Assembly: GCF_030272615.1 (NCBI RefSeq)
Contig: NC_081413.1
Coordinates: forward strand, 608,072,209-608,136,208
Direction of reading: 5' to 3'
DNA length: 64,000 nt
Source of the DNA: Cryptomeria japonica
Taxonomy: Eukaryota; Streptophyta; Pinopsida; Cupressales; Cupressaceae
Every line of letters starts with the position of its first letter. Within the stretch, counting starts at the first letter, position 1. This document shows positions 23,206 to 35,395 of the stretch, one piece after another. The notes under the pieces were generated by a model. That model did not search any database and was not told where the DNA came from. It saw only the letters and a program-made list of their open reading frames with translations. Position numbers and translations under genes: made by a program.

Positions 23206-24306
23206 ATGGCGAGCGTAGGTGAGGAGAAAACAACAGATTTGGAAGGCCGAAATTGGGGAGATATTGAGGAAGGGGAGTAGTTGAATGGGGAAAATGTCCA
23301 AAGACAACGATCAATTGAGGCAAAGTATATTTCACAATGGGTTTACGAATGCGGACAATGGGTGGACAAATGCCTAACTAGGAACTAGGCATATGATCGT
23401 TGCAGGGTAGGAAATCATGATCATTAGGCCAACAACAATCAAACTAGAATGTAATTGCTACCTTTTCACCCCCGACCATGACATAATGGATGGAGACATC
23501 ATAGGTAGGATCACTTGAAGGATTTGTGAAGTAGGTTTTTTGATCAAGGGTGCAACAATTGAGTTGCAAATATACTTAATAGAAATGGATTCAGGAGAGG
23601 AGGGTATGGATAGTTTTGGAAAGAAAACAAAATTAGGGCATAAACTTCTACTTATTGGCAGAGCAAAAATCAATTAGATAGGATGACTACGAGATGGGAG
23701 CAAACAAGCAGGTCATGGAAGAGGAAAGGGATGTAGATTGTGAAAGGTAGATCTCAATCCAATTTGGTGAACCCACAAGGTATGTTGGAAAACCCTAATT
23801 CTCATATGGCAAAGCAATATGTGTTCATTGAAAAGAGTTGAATGAAATAATATGTAGAAAGATTGAAAGATGTAGGAGTCTTTATTTAATGGGGGGGTGG
23901 TTAGTTGGCTCTTGGAAAAATCAGTCAGTGGTGCCTAGAGAAATGGGGAGAAAAGGTGTTGATTTAAGCCTAACCGAATGGATATTTCCTAATAGAATTC
24001 TCATTCAATTATGAGAAGTGGAACACTTTGAATAGTGGACCACATTATCTAGACAACATTAGGGTGCATTTAATAACTTGGAGCCCAAACTTTGATCCAT
24101 GGAAGCATAAAATCAACGAGGGGCAAGTTTGGATCTACTTGTATAATCTCCTTATTGAATATTGGGAGGAAGACATCTTAATAGAAATTAGGAGGAGTCT
24201 AGGATCTTTCATCTTGGTGGACAAAAAAATAGAAGATAGATGCTTTGGAACATATGCCAAAATATTTCTCGATTTGAGACCCATCCTCCCTTATCGCAGG
24301 AAATAG
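23206..24306 (+). pseudogene. LINE ORF1 with DUF4283 domain, broken
   Basis: The ATG at 23206 begins MASVGEEKTTDLEGRNWGDI, the usual style of plant LINE ORF1 N-termini, and meets a stop after about 24 codons. The clearest homology is at 24028-24306: WSPNFDPWKHKIN, then VWIYLYNLLIEYW and IRRSLGSFILVDKK, the DUF4283 core found in plant LINE ORF1 proteins, which are thought to bind RNA. A zinc-knuckle-like remnant (CPKCKPKGYG) follows near 24371 in a different frame. The frame is broken repeatedly between these parts. The family is well supported; exact codon boundaries are not. Confidence 0.7.
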
Positions 24307-25069
24307 AGATCCAAATTGAGTTGAGTGTTTGGAAATAGAAAATAGAGAGGGAAGATCAATTTATCTTGTGCCCTAAATGCAAACCTAAAGGCTATGGATA
24401 GCTAGAATGTTGGGCAATAGTAAAGACTAATAAGGTGAATGAATATGAAAGGGGACTTGGAGGAAGTTGTGAAGGAAATTCAAGAATTTTCCACACTGGG
24501 GAAACTTCTAAGCCACAAGGGCAAGTGTTAGATTTAATAGAAACCAAAGAAAATAACACATGGCAGAAAATCTTGGAGACACTTTTACTAAGAGAGAACC
24601 AAGAGGGATGGGAGTGGAGCTAAGCCAACTGGAGGTGACATCTTAACCTCAAGGATGGGAAGGATATTAAAGGAGAGAATAATGGGGAAGTAACGAGGAC
24701 TTGAGAAGCCTGGAGATAAAAAGATTGGGCTATAAATGGGACGAAAGATGTAGAACTTTTGAATCTCCCTGAGATTGAAATTGATAAGGACATGACTTTA
24801 CATGAGCCAAGAAGGAGAATCCTAGCCAGGAAACAAACAAGGATGAAAGTACAGACTCAGACATTGATATGGATATGAGCTTTGAGGAGGAAGAAGACAT
24901 ATTGGTGAAAAGAAGCATTGAACAAGCACAATCCAAATTGAAAAAAACAAATATTAAGCCCAAGAAAGAGGGGACCAAAATCAAACGAAGTGAAGTTGGA
25001 AATGGCTACTAAAGCCAAAGGCTAGAGGAAATTGAGAAACGAGAAGGAGATACTCCTTCCTGAGGAGTA

Positions 25070-26200
25070 ATGAGGCTCTTAACTTGGAATGTTAGGGGCG
25101 CCAATGCCCTTAGCAAATGGCACTTGATCAAATGTCAAATGGATCAAAACAAGGCTGATATAGTATTTATTTGGGAGACCAAATGGAGCAGAGACGAAAG
25201 TGAGAAGAGAATGAGTGCTTGGAGGCAATGGAAGGTGCAGTTTGAGGAATTTGATGGAGCTTCAAGTGGCATGGGTATTGTTTGGAATCCCTTAGCAACT
25301 ACTTTCTCTTTGCAAGAGGAAAATCAAAATTTGGTAGCTATAAGATGTAAAGCTTTGTTAAAAAATGAAGAATTTATTATCATAAACATCTATGGGTCGG
25401 TATCTACCATAGATAAAAGGTAATTATGAGATGACATCACAAAATGGTTGAAACAATATGTGGGAGAAAAAGGGATTATAGGAGGGGACTTCAATGCTAC
25501 CCTAAATAACTCAGAGAAATAGGGGGATTGCAAAATAGGTCTCAGATGAAAGATGACTTTCAGGCATTTGTAGATGATAACAGATTGAGAGATATACCAA
25601 CAAGGAATTACATGTTTACTTGGACAAATCAGAGGAAGGGCTTCACTTGTATTGCATAAAAGCTTGATTTCTTTTTTCTTTTTGGGGAGTAGGAGAATCA
25701 AGTAGATTTATATGAGGCAATGATTTTACCCTATATAGGATTTGATCACTTTCTAGTACAACTCACTATCAAGCTAAAGGATCCCCTTGGTGGAACGAAG
25801 TAAGGATAGGAAATTATTCTAAACTTTTCCAATGTTATAAGAAGCTAAATAACATAAAAAACAGATTCAAAATCTGGAATAAGGAATACTTCAAAGACAC
25901 ATTTGAAGAAAAAGTTAGGGTGGAGAAAGAATTGGAGGCACTTAATGAAGTAGTGAATGAGAAAGGTATGAGCTCAGATGACTTTGATTTGGAGAAAATC
26001 TTGAAAGAGAAATTAGCATAATTGATGGCAAGAGAGGAAAGCTAATGGTGCCAAAAATCGAGGGAAATTTGGCTTGAGGGGAACAAGAACACTAAGTTCT
26101 TCCATAGAACTATTGTTGCAAATAGATGCAGAAGGCGGATAGTGGAAATAAAAAAAGAAGATGGATTTGTGACTCAATCAATGGAGGAAGACAACTAAGA
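25070..26200 (+). pseudogene. LINE ORF2, AP-type endonuclease domain, broken
   Basis: The ATG at 25070 starts MRLLTWNVRGANALSKW, the classic N-terminus of the endonuclease/exonuclease/phosphatase domain. The metal-binding Glu lies in IWETKW and a later conserved block reads GIIGGDFNATL (near 25472). The frame is open to 25421 (117 codons). It then has several stops (the first TAA at about 25421 and another TAG in NNSEK-stop near 25518). The downstream linker with NTKFFHRT is present, but the reverse transcriptase is missing. In intact LINEs this domain nicks the target DNA to prime reverse transcription. Confidence 0.75.
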
Positions 26201-26213
26201 GACTGTTAGATAC

Positions 26214-27170
26214 TGTTGCATCATAAATTGTACACCTTTATTAGTGTGTCCAATTTCACATTCTCCTAGCACCTATTTTAGTATTTCCCTTTCCTCTATG
26301 CATTATGGGACCTTTGTTGATTTAAATGATTATTATGGGTCTTGTTCCTCTTTATTTCATCATCACACTCTTATTTGGGCCCTTAATTCTAGGTGTGCCC
26401 TTTATTATTTTATCTTGATTTATCCTTTATCTTACCCTAATTTCAACTCTCAAAACATATTTTATATACCTATGCATTATGGTTTTTGCCATTGAGTTGG
26501 AATTGGCATTAGAATCCCGTTATCTCGCATTCCTAGAAATTCAGAAAAAGTTGATAGGACCAGGTAGTATATTACCTAGTCCCATGCTTTTTTCCTTGAA
26601 TTGTGAGAGGATAATTTGACGGTCTTATCTAATTCAAATCTCACTTCATGCGAAAATATCAAATCTAAGTTGTCCTGATGGTGATTTTAATTATGAAAAC
26701 CCTATATAAGGCATCCCTCTAAATTCATTTTCATAATCTAATCATATGCTAACATTATCATCAATTCAAGAACAATTATTCATCCACAAGAGAAAATCTG
26801 AGTCAAGGAGCAACAAACTACATTAAGAAATCTTTCATTTATGTTTCAAAAATGATTTCATGATGGATTTTATGTGATTTATCATGTTACCGCATCAACA
26901 CATGGATGACTTATCCTAAGGACATTGCATCACACCTATTGAAGGTATTGTATGTGGGAAATGAGGGTGACAAAAATGCAAAGTTCAGTTTCAAAAGACC
27001 CACACACCAATGAGACTCTTGGTGCAAGTTATAGGAAATATATTGAGATAGTTCAACTTCCCAAGGGGTGTCCCATTGTTCTCTATGTCACAGGATCCCT
27101 AAGGTCTCACTCTTGCTCTCAGATCACTGAGCAAAGTGGCTTAGGAATGACAACTCCAAGAATGAGTTAT
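26214..27170 (+). repeat. LTR-like sequence starting TGTTGCATCATAAATTG, 3' end uncertain
   Basis: It begins TGTTGCATCATAAATTGTAC immediately after the LINE. A TATA box (CCTATATAAGGCATCC) lies near 26700. The 3' end and a matching target duplication could not be found, so this may be a solo LTR or a truncated element. Element A begins about 65 bp beyond the approximate end. Confidence 0.5.
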
Positions 27171-27235
27171 GATTGATTTATAAACATGAATGCATTCCTA
27201 ATACATGTTTGATATTGAATCTATGATGATTTAAG

Positions 27236-28132
27236 TGTTGGCAATTGACACTCATTGGATTCATTTTGTTGTCATTGATGGCAACAAGATATGATGGAAG
27301 TCATAAACTGACACTTGGAGGCATATACGAGCAGATACCGACTTTGGAACATTCAGGGCAACACCGACATCAATACCTCTTTGGAAGCCGACATCAAGGA
27401 GGACTTACTTAAATCATTTTGTAAATATTGTCGAGGCCAAAATTGAATATCCTTTGTAAATGTATTGTAAGCCGACATAAGGCACATCGTTTGTAATAGG
27501 TATATAAGTCAGTTCGCTAGGTTATTTTGGAGAGATAAGATATATGATATGTGTGGATATAGAAGAATATAGTAGAACTGTGTGATGCGAAATATATGTA
27601 TGAAGATCATCTTGTATGTGAAGGTTATATCATGCAATGATATATAGATAGCTTGGAAAGCATTCTTGGAGGAGAAGTGTTACCGGTTGTAGTTCATGGT
27701 TTATGAACCAGTACAGAGCAGAACCAGAACTAGAACTCTATTTGGCATAGTAGATGCATTCTTGAGTTCATTTTTCAGTAATTTACTTTGGCAGAAAACT
27801 TGTAGTCAGTGAGGCTCTTTAGTGATGAGCAGTATGCTCTAGGCAATGTGTCTTTCTACAAGTGCAGGCCCTTGTTATATGTAATATCTTTTCATATGGC
27901 CAGTGAATTGATATTGTGGGTCACAAATCCCACCGTGGTTTTTCCTCATTGAGGTTTTCCACGTATAAACTCTCCGTGTTATGGTGTTCATTTATGTGGA
28001 TGGTTTATTTGCTTCTTGTTATATGTTTATTTGTTTACCGGTTTATATATGCATGGTATAGAAAGTTAAAATCTGTTCATTCTGGCAGAACACTGATTCA
28101 TCCCCCCCCCTCAGTGTTCTTGGATCCTAACA
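27236..28132 (+). repeat. 5' LTR of element A, 897 bp
   Basis: Direct repeat of 32983-33883. It contains a TATATAAG box (27501-27508), the box CAAATCCCACCGTGGTTTTT near 27925, and a C-tract (about 28101) followed by CTCAGTGTTCTTGG before the terminal AACA. Confidence 0.9.
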
Positions 28133-28134
28133 AT

Positions 28135-28146
28135 TGGTATCAGAGC
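28135..28146 (+). promoter_or_regulatory. Primer-binding site of element A
   Basis: TGGTATCAGAGC, two bases after the 5' LTR, is the standard plant Copia primer site complementary to the 3' end of initiator tRNA-Met. Confidence 0.9.
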
Positions 28147-28206
28147 TTGGTACCTCGGAAGAAGTTTAACAACTTGAGGAAGATCTTGAAACCAAAATCT
28201 TTGAAC

Positions 28207-29337
28207 ATGGCTATCGAGAAGCAACTTGAGATGGCTCTTGAGGATTATGATGCTGAAAGGATGAATAACTTGAAATTGCAAGAAGAATTGAATTCTGCAA
28301 ACAAATTCATTCTTATCCTGCAAGAAAGGTTATCATCTGCTCAAGCCAAGAGAAAAGAACTTTTGCAACAATTGGATGATGAGGAGAAGAATTCTCTTAA
28401 AGACCAATGTCAAAAATGAAGTCAAGCAAACATGCTCATGAAGAATGAAATGTAATATCTGATTATGAGGTTATCAAAAGATATGGAGGATAGAAAGAAG
28501 GAAGATAATCTTGCTATATCTTTGAAGAACAAATTTGATGAATGTGGAAGATTGACTCATGAGAATAATCTATTGAGAACTGATTTGGCACACTCCCAGA
28601 ACAATGAACAAGAACTTGAAAGGCAAGTAACTACTCTAAGAGATGATCTGACTACTGCAAGTGAGTATAAAGAAAAGTTTAGGATCAATACTGCATAGTT
28701 GGATGATTTATTGAAAAGACAAAGACATACATATTGATTATTCTAGAGGACTTGGATTTGTACAAAGCGAAAGCTCCGGTACTGCAAAGGAAGATCAGAC
28801 AACTGGTATGCAGAATTCATCAAAACAGAAGAAACCGGTAAGACAATCTAATGCTTATAAATTCAATGGTAGATGTTTCGTTTGCAATAAATTTGGGCAT
28901 ATGGCTAAACAATGTAGAAATAAGACAAATCAAAACTACAATTCAATTCCCGGTCAATGCACAAATTGCAAGAAATATGGTCATAGATCAGAGGATTGTA
29001 GAATGAATGTTAAATGTCATGCTTGTGGAAATTTTGGACATTTTTCTAATTATTGTAGGTCAAGAAATGATACCGGACATGTCAAGCAATTTAGAAGAAC
29101 AATGTTACATGTTATGCATGCAACAAAATAGGTCATATTGCTAAGTATTGTAGAAGCAAGACTCAACCGGTTAATAATGACAAAGATAATGAGAAAAGAA
29201 AGCAGAAGGTAGATGACATACAACAAGATCACACCAAGAGATGGGTTAGAAAATTTGAAGAACCAAGTGGAGATGGATCCATACTGGCAACTCCATCGAT
29301 AGAAAAGGGTATTCCTCTACTGGTAACTGAGGCGTAA
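28207..29337 (+). pseudogene. Element A ORF1: coiled-coil protein with four zinc knuckles (gag-like)
   Basis: From the ATG at 28207 the frame gives MAIEKQLEMALEDYDAERM and a Lys/Glu/Leu-rich coiled coil. In-frame stops fall at 28417, near 28453 and at 28696, but the same frame resumes each time. After a frame change the segment 28808-29131 carries three CCHC zinc knuckles: CFVCNKFGHMAKQC, CTNCKKYGHRSEDC and CHACGNFGHFSNYC. A fourth (CYACNKIGHIAKYC, near 29110) lies in another frame that ends at a TAA at 29335. Zinc knuckles of this type bind nucleic acid in retroviral-type Gag proteins, so I infer a capsid/nucleocapsid role. Four in tandem is more than the usual one or two in Copia gag. The long coiled coil recalls Sirevirus gag. 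Confidence 0.7.
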
Positions 29338-29662
29338 GCCTTAGGGGTTGACAAAGTCATTGCTAAATTTCACATATTACATCGGAAGAGATCTAAGGTG
29401 ATCTGGAGAATTGTGTTCATCATCAATGAAGGTTCACCCGACACATAGTTGTGAAACCGACATCCGTAGGGTTGTTGGTGAAGCATTTATTACAAAAAAT
29501 TAGGGTTTTTATTTGCTAATAAAAGAGGGTAAGTGAATTCATTTTCACTCACCATGCATTCAAAGCAATCAGAGTGAAGTAAATGCGAGAAAAAGCATTG
29601 TGAAAAGATTTCAAGCAGTTATCAATCGTCCACCGACATTCACCTTCAGGTATTTTTTCGAC

Positions 29663-32600
29663 ATGGCATCTGGATCTTCAGCTCCTACTTTTATTGCAAA
29701 TCCCACCATTGCCGAAGTCAAGGATAGGTTAAGGCCAGTATTTAAGGAGGTTCCTGAAATTGCTAAGAAGGAAGACTCCGCAGGAGCATTTTCTAGGATT
29801 CTTGATGGCGTAATGTACGTCGAAGATGTGAGGGCATACATTCACTACACCCTTGAGGATTTGGGCACTGAAGACATCAAAAGCATGTATCAATCCGTGA
29901 TACTGGGAGACTCTGGAACCATCCAACCATAATTCAAAGCTATTGAGGATCTAGGGTTAACTGATATTCTATACATACCAGAATTCAAGGATGAGGTTAT
30001 CAGATACGTTCTGAGCAGGGTTCACAATGAATTTATTTGGCTAGATAGGCCTTACATGATCACGAAGGAGGCAATTCAAGTTATCACCGACTTACCCAGG
30101 GTCGGACAAGAACCTGACAAGAAAATTTTGAACACAGAGGTCGAGAAACTCATCGGTGCTACACCTGATAGAAAATCAATGAGGATAAGCACAATCACCG
30201 ACACAGATATAAAATTTGCAAGCATGATCATAGGTTACAAGGTAACTCAATCCAACTGATTGAATTCTGTTGCTAGTTCATGCATTCATGCTGCATATCA
30301 GATGCTAAAGAACAATGTGAAATATGTTTTATGTGAATGGATGAGGAGTGAATTGATGCTAAACCTTGGTAAGATCAAAGGAACAAAGAAAGGCACTTTT
30401 AGATATGGAAACTTGATTGTTTGTTTAATGCTTTATTTCCTGAATGAGCTACCTAGTCTAGGGAAGAAGCATTGAGATCATGACATACTGGTAGGTATGC
30501 AGATCAAGGAAGCTATTATTGGTCTTGGTACCAGTAGAGATGAGGAACTTTGGGGATATTTTAAGACATTTCAAGAAAACATGAAGCAAAGGGAGATAAT
30601 TTCAAAGAAAATTGTTGAGAAGTATTCCACTGATATCTGTTTCATGATGAAAACTGATGAAACTCTTATGGAAGCAGTTGAACCTAGGCAAATTTGGATT
30701 AATAATCTTGGATATGAGGTGGATGATAGCATTTTTGAACTCTATGAAAAGATGTTGTTAGATGCCCCATTAGATGATAAGAAAAAACATTTTGGTACAG
30801 CAGGAGAGAAGGCTCTTGAAGTGAAAACCAGCTTTAACAAGAAGAGAAGAGAAAAGAAAATAGAAAATATGTCTACGTATGTACAAGATGTGATCCATAA
30901 GACAGACACCCAGCTGGGCTATAAATCTAAATAGGAAGCTAAACTGATAGAGGTTGGTACTGCAGAAGTGAAGAAGCCACAAGTTCTCCCCTATCACTTC
31001 TGACTCTAATTTTGAGGATAATGAACCTCTGGATTTCAGAGGGGTACAAAGGAAGTATGTGGTAAAACCACCGGTAGAGAAATAAAAGGCAGAGCCTAGG
31101 AGGAGACTTGTCAGGAAGGCAACTAAGCCTACTACACCTCCATCACTGGCAAGGAAGCCGATGCAGAACAAGAAACTAGTCACACCGACAACCACAAGCA
31201 AAAAGCAGAAGGGTGATGATACTGGAACCGGTAAGACCACAATGACCTGTGCTGAGCTTATTGATGAAAATTATAAAAGACAAAATATTGAAAAATATAT
31301 CAAAATATTATGAATATTTAGAAGAGAATGAGCAAAATGAATTAGAAGAGGCGATTTTGTTATATATAGACATCTATAAGAAAGCCTTAATTGAAATTTT
31401 GAAGGAGAGACCTTTATTCTTGTATAATAAACTTGAGGCTAGACTTGACGTTGTCAAGAGGGATAGGGAGATTCAAGAAGTTACTCTTTTGGAATTATGT
31501 GGTGCTGTAAATAATGAAGAAATGAAAAGATGTATTGACACTGCAAATAGGACAATTTTCAGTAGTAAATCTCGACAGATAAGCCTTATGATGGGGAGAG
31601 TAAATGAGTTGCTAAATGAGACAAGTAAGGGATGGACCAAATTCTTTCAGAAAAACCTAGACTTTCTCACATCTCAAGAAGAATTTGCAAGGGCAACAAC
31701 TTCCACCATTCTTGACAAATCAAAAGAGAGGTATTTTGGGCAGTTCAACTCTAATTTTAACACAACTGACAATTAAGGAGAGTGTACAGTTTGTACCGGC
31801 TCAAACCATTTTTGAGAAAGTACTGGACACTAGAAATACTGTGGATGATACTCCACTGACAGTAACCGACACTACACCAAGTGGTGAAGCCACTGGTGCA
31901 ATAGAGGTTGAGATGGACAAGGTAAATGCAACTGAGTCCATACCGACATGTAAAACTGATTCCCCGACAAAAGTTTTGGCAATTAACACTTCTTAGGTTG
32001 AGAAGAAATCAGTCTTTGAGTTGAGTCCAACTGAATTAATGATGATGGCTACTCGGAAATTACTGAAGGAAGGTATTGCAGATAAAGGGTTAATTGATCA
32101 ATCAGTCTCTGTATTGGACAGACTAATACCTGACTATCTGATTGAAGATAGAGAAAGCCCCTCTGGTAAGCTCAAAACTCTAACAGAGCACATATCCAAC
32201 AATTTTCATTCTCTGAGGCAGATAGCAGACTGATAGGCTTTAGATAATTTCTCTGCAGCAAAAAGGGAAGCTTTTGATCAGCGAATAGAAATAGGGAAGA
32301 AGAAAATTAAGGACAAACTTATTCCCATTGAGGTTTGTTTAAAACAATGTACTAATATCTACAGAGTGTGTTGTAACATAGAAAGTCTTACAGCTAATGT
32401 AGATAGCAGATTGAAGGAGTTATATGATAAGATGGCTACAATTGATAACTCTTTTGATGGATTGACTGCACTAACCACATCTGTTGCTGGACTAATTTTT
32501 TCCCTGGAGAATCAAATCTTTGCTTTTGAGAAGGAGAGAGATAAAATCATGAGAAGACAAAGAAATCTAAGAGGACTGGTAAGTCCTAGGCTAGATTCAT

Positions 32601-32794
32601 TGGGTGTTCACAAAAGAGAGTGCATGGATATGATAGCTAAAACCGGACCAACATATATCCAAGAAAAGGAAACACTTGCCCACTTACTAAGTGGACTTGC
32701 ATCTATTTCTGATACTTTCAAATCCGGCTGAGATACATATCTTCAGTTATTACAAAAGGCATACCTGGAAATCCCGAAGATGACTAAGCTGTAG
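29663..32794 (+). pseudogene. Element A ORF2: long protein of unknown family, broken
   Basis: The likely start is the ATG at 29663 (MASGSSAPTFIANPT). One frame runs 29663-30934 with stops at 29930, 30257 and 30473 only. It then passes a Lys/Pro/Thr-rich basic linker (31020-31240), changes frame for 31249-31776, and returns to the first frame to the final TAG at 32792. The original protein was about 1,000 residues. Visible parts are an N-terminal helical region, a conserved segment ICFMMKTDETLMEAVEPRQIW (about 30637), a Thr/Pro-rich linker, and a C-terminal coiled coil containing DKIMRRQRNLRGLVSPRLDS. No enzymatic motif or clear membrane segment is seen. A diverged homologue lies at 61732-63918, so the protein family is real. 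Sirevirus env-like ORFs are the closest precedent by position; that is speculation. Confidence 0.65.
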
Positions 32795-32970
32795 TGAAAC
32801 TAATAGTATTCTTTTATTCTTTTAGTTCTTTCACTGATCTTTGGCATTAATGTCAAAGGGGGAGTATTTACATATGTGAAAAATATCAAGCATATCAGAT
32901 GGAGTGTATTGCTCAGGGGGAGCATACCGATAGGGAATCCATTTTTCACATGAGTGTTGCCATCAATGCC

Positions 32971-32982
32971 AAAGGGGGAGAT
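32971..32982 (+). promoter_or_regulatory. Polypurine tract of element A
   Basis: AAAGGGGGAGAT abuts the 3' LTR. A second similar tract, CAAAGGGGGAG, stands about 115 bp upstream near 32855, each next to a GCATTAATGTC or CATCAATGCC word. Confidence 0.85.
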
Positions 32983-33883
32983 TGTTGGTAATTGACACTC
33001 AATGGATTCATTTTGTTGTCATTGATGGAAACAAGATATGATGGAAGTCATAAACTAGCACTTGGAGGTATATACCAGTAGATACCGACTTTGGAACATT
33101 CAGGGCTACACTGGTACCAACACCAACACTGACATCGATACTTCTTTGGAAGCCAACATCAAGGAGGATTTACTTAAACCATTTTGTAAATATTGTCGAG
33201 GGCGACATTGAATATCCTTTGTAAATGTATTGTAAGCTGACATAAGACATATCGTTTGTAATAGGTATATAGGTCAGTTTGCTAGGTTATTTTGGAGAGA
33301 TAAGATATATGATATGTGTGGAAATAGAAGAATATAGCAGAACTGTGTGATGCAAAATATATGTATGAAGATCATCTTGTATGCGAATGTTATATCATGC
33401 AATGATCTGTATATAGCTTAGAAAGCATTCTTGGAGGAGAAGTGTTACTGGTAGTAGTTCAGGGTTTATGAATCGGTACATAGCAGAACCAAAACTAGAA
33501 CTCTATTTGGAATAGTAGATGCATTCTTGAGTTCATTTTTCAGTAATTTACTTTGGCAGAAAGCTTGTAGTCAGTAAGGCTCTTTAGTGATGAGAAGTAT
33601 GCTCTAGGCAGCGTGCTTTCTTGCAAGTGCAGACCCCTGTTATATGTAATATCTTTTCATATGGCTAGTGGACTGATATTGTGGGTCACAAATCCCACCG
33701 TGGTTTTTCCTCATGTGTGTTATTGTGTTCATTTATGTGGATGGTTTATTTTCTTCTTGTTATATATTTATTTGTTTACTGATTTATATATGCATGGTAT
33801 AGAAAGTTAAAATTTGTTCATCCCGACAAAACACTGATTCACCCCCCCCCTCCCCCCCCTCTCAGTGTTCTTGGATCCCAACA
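32983..33883 (+). repeat. 3' LTR of element A, 901 bp
   Basis: Direct repeat of 27236-28132 with small differences, including a lost 30-bp segment near 33714 and a longer C-tract (33842-33859). Confidence 0.9.
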
Positions 33884-33888
33884 TTAAG

Positions 33889-35142
33889 CTAGTATGAAGA
33901 TGATACTATGATAGAGGATTAGTAAACTTATCCTCACAAGATATACTAGTCTAACATGGATATGCTATGATATTGAAAATGCTTCTAAATGCTATTATGA
34001 TTTAACAAAGAGAGGCTAAATGCTTGGCAAAAATGACTATAAGTTTGATGCATAAAAACTTTTATATATCATTAGCAAAATGACTATAAGTTTGATGATA
34101 AAAACTTCTATATGAAAATGAGAGAATGAGAGATCTATTTATAGGGAAAATAGGGCAATGGATGGTCAAGATTGGATAATCTTAACAAGGGTCAGGATTA
34201 AAAGTTAATCAATCCATGTTTATAATTCTCACCAATGAAATGGTGACAATGTCAACAAAAGGTTGATTGAGAGGAGATGTAAGAAGCATTAAATGTTTGA
34301 GAAGACATGAAGGTTACCTTAGGAGGTAAGGGTTAAGGTTAGGTTAGGGTTATCCATTGGATAAAGATTTTACCCAAGGGGTAAACTCTTGTGCAAGGGT
34401 TAAAGGGATAATTAAGGTTAAAGCCATGAATACTTGATGAGACCCTTGGGTTAGATGAGGGTTGAGTTAGAGAGAAAGTCTCTAGCCATGTAAGAAGGGT
34501 GAGTTAACCATTAATGGTTATGAAGACTTTGGGCATAAATTTGTAAGTCCTTCCAAATTTGGGGGAACTCAACAAGTTAGCTTGTTGAAGACATAAAGGC
34601 TTTAATGCTTTTGGAAGACTTTGGAGGCTTTGAGAAGTGACTTCTCTTTGCTTAGGAATGTGACAATAATTAGGAGATGGATTAGGATAATTAAAAGGGT
34701 TTAGAATAATCTATAAGGCTCTAGAAGAGGTTTAGGAGGCAAGTGTGAGATGTAGGATTTTTCAAGTGGACGAGGGAAAATAGGATTTTAATTAAAATAA
34801 AATTACTTTATTTCAACAAAATAGATGCAACTTGCATATATACAAGTGAGGGATTCAAATAATTAAATTAGATTTATTTACTTTCAAGGATCAATTTAAT
34901 TAAATGTAAATTTAATTAAAAAGGGAGAAAGGGGAATTAATTAAATAAAGTGATTTATTAAATTAAATGACTAGAAAAGGTTTGGGTGAACCTAATTAAA
35001 TAAATTGAGTAATTCGTTTAATTAAATAGATGAATGTGAAGAAATTAATTAAATAGAGGAATGAGGTTAAAATGAATATTAAATATTCATTTAGGAAAAT
35101 GGTCAGATTTATACGTCTATAGATATAATCATCTACATTCAA
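33889..35142 (-). repeat. AT-rich, possibly LTR-derived block, unresolved
   Basis: No gene is seen. A TATA-like word CTATAAATAG lies on the minus strand (34135-34144). A 50-bp segment with GACTATAAGTTTGATG is tandemly duplicated at about 34022-34115. The block ends with ATTAAATATTCATTT-type sequence and CATCTACA at 35142. This could be a minus-oriented LTR into which element A inserted, but no partner LTR or duplication was identified. Confidence 0.3.
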
Positions 35143-35395
35143 GTATTTCAACATTGTCCCTAAAAGGTAATCTTTTCCAATTCAGTTCAAGTTCAATTTC
35201 TATTTCAATTAGGGTTAATTTCAAACCTGAGGTTTGACCTAAGACAAATATCTATCCACAACCTCCTTTCTTACCTCTTGTGTGCAATTATAGGTATTTG
35301 GTGGCATACACAATCTTCAGGAAGTCTCAAGAAGCAAATACAAGTCTGCTCCTGGAATCTCAACGTGGCTCTCATGGACTAGGGAGCCTAACAAC

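Larger units (their letters stand above)
23206..26213 (+). mobile_element. LINE, plant L1-like, truncated before its reverse transcriptase
   Basis: The order matches a plant L1-type LINE: ORF1 with DUF4283, then ORF2 starting with an endonuclease. The conserved linker that normally precedes the reverse transcriptase (WLEGNKNTKFFHRTIVANR) is present at about 26070-26130. The element then stops at 26214, where a TGTTGCATC LTR-like sequence begins, and no reverse transcriptase is found beyond it. Many stops and frameshifts show it is dead. Confidence 0.8.
27236..33883 (+). mobile_element. Element A: 6.6-kb non-autonomous LTR retrotransposon with a novel ORF
   Basis: The boundaries are well supported: TGTTGG...AACA ends, LTRs at 27236-28132 and 32983-33883, and the 5-bp target duplication TTAAG at 27231-27235 and 33884-33888. 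A primer site follows the left LTR and a polypurine tract precedes the right LTR. The interior encodes a coiled-coil/zinc-knuckle protein and a second long protein of unknown family. I find no aspartic protease, integrase, reverse transcriptase or RNase H. It therefore needed enzymes from elsewhere. LTR differences of several per cent by eye indicate an older insertion. Confidence 0.9.

Noticed and set aside
27916-28206. Upstream extension of element A ORF1 with an apparent N-terminal membrane segment
   Set aside because: This part lies in the 5' LTR and primer site, so the true start is the later ATG at 28207.
34320-34360. Telomere-like words (GGTTAGGTTAGGGTTA)
   Set aside because: Only a few degenerate copies within about 40 bp; too short for an interstitial telomere array.
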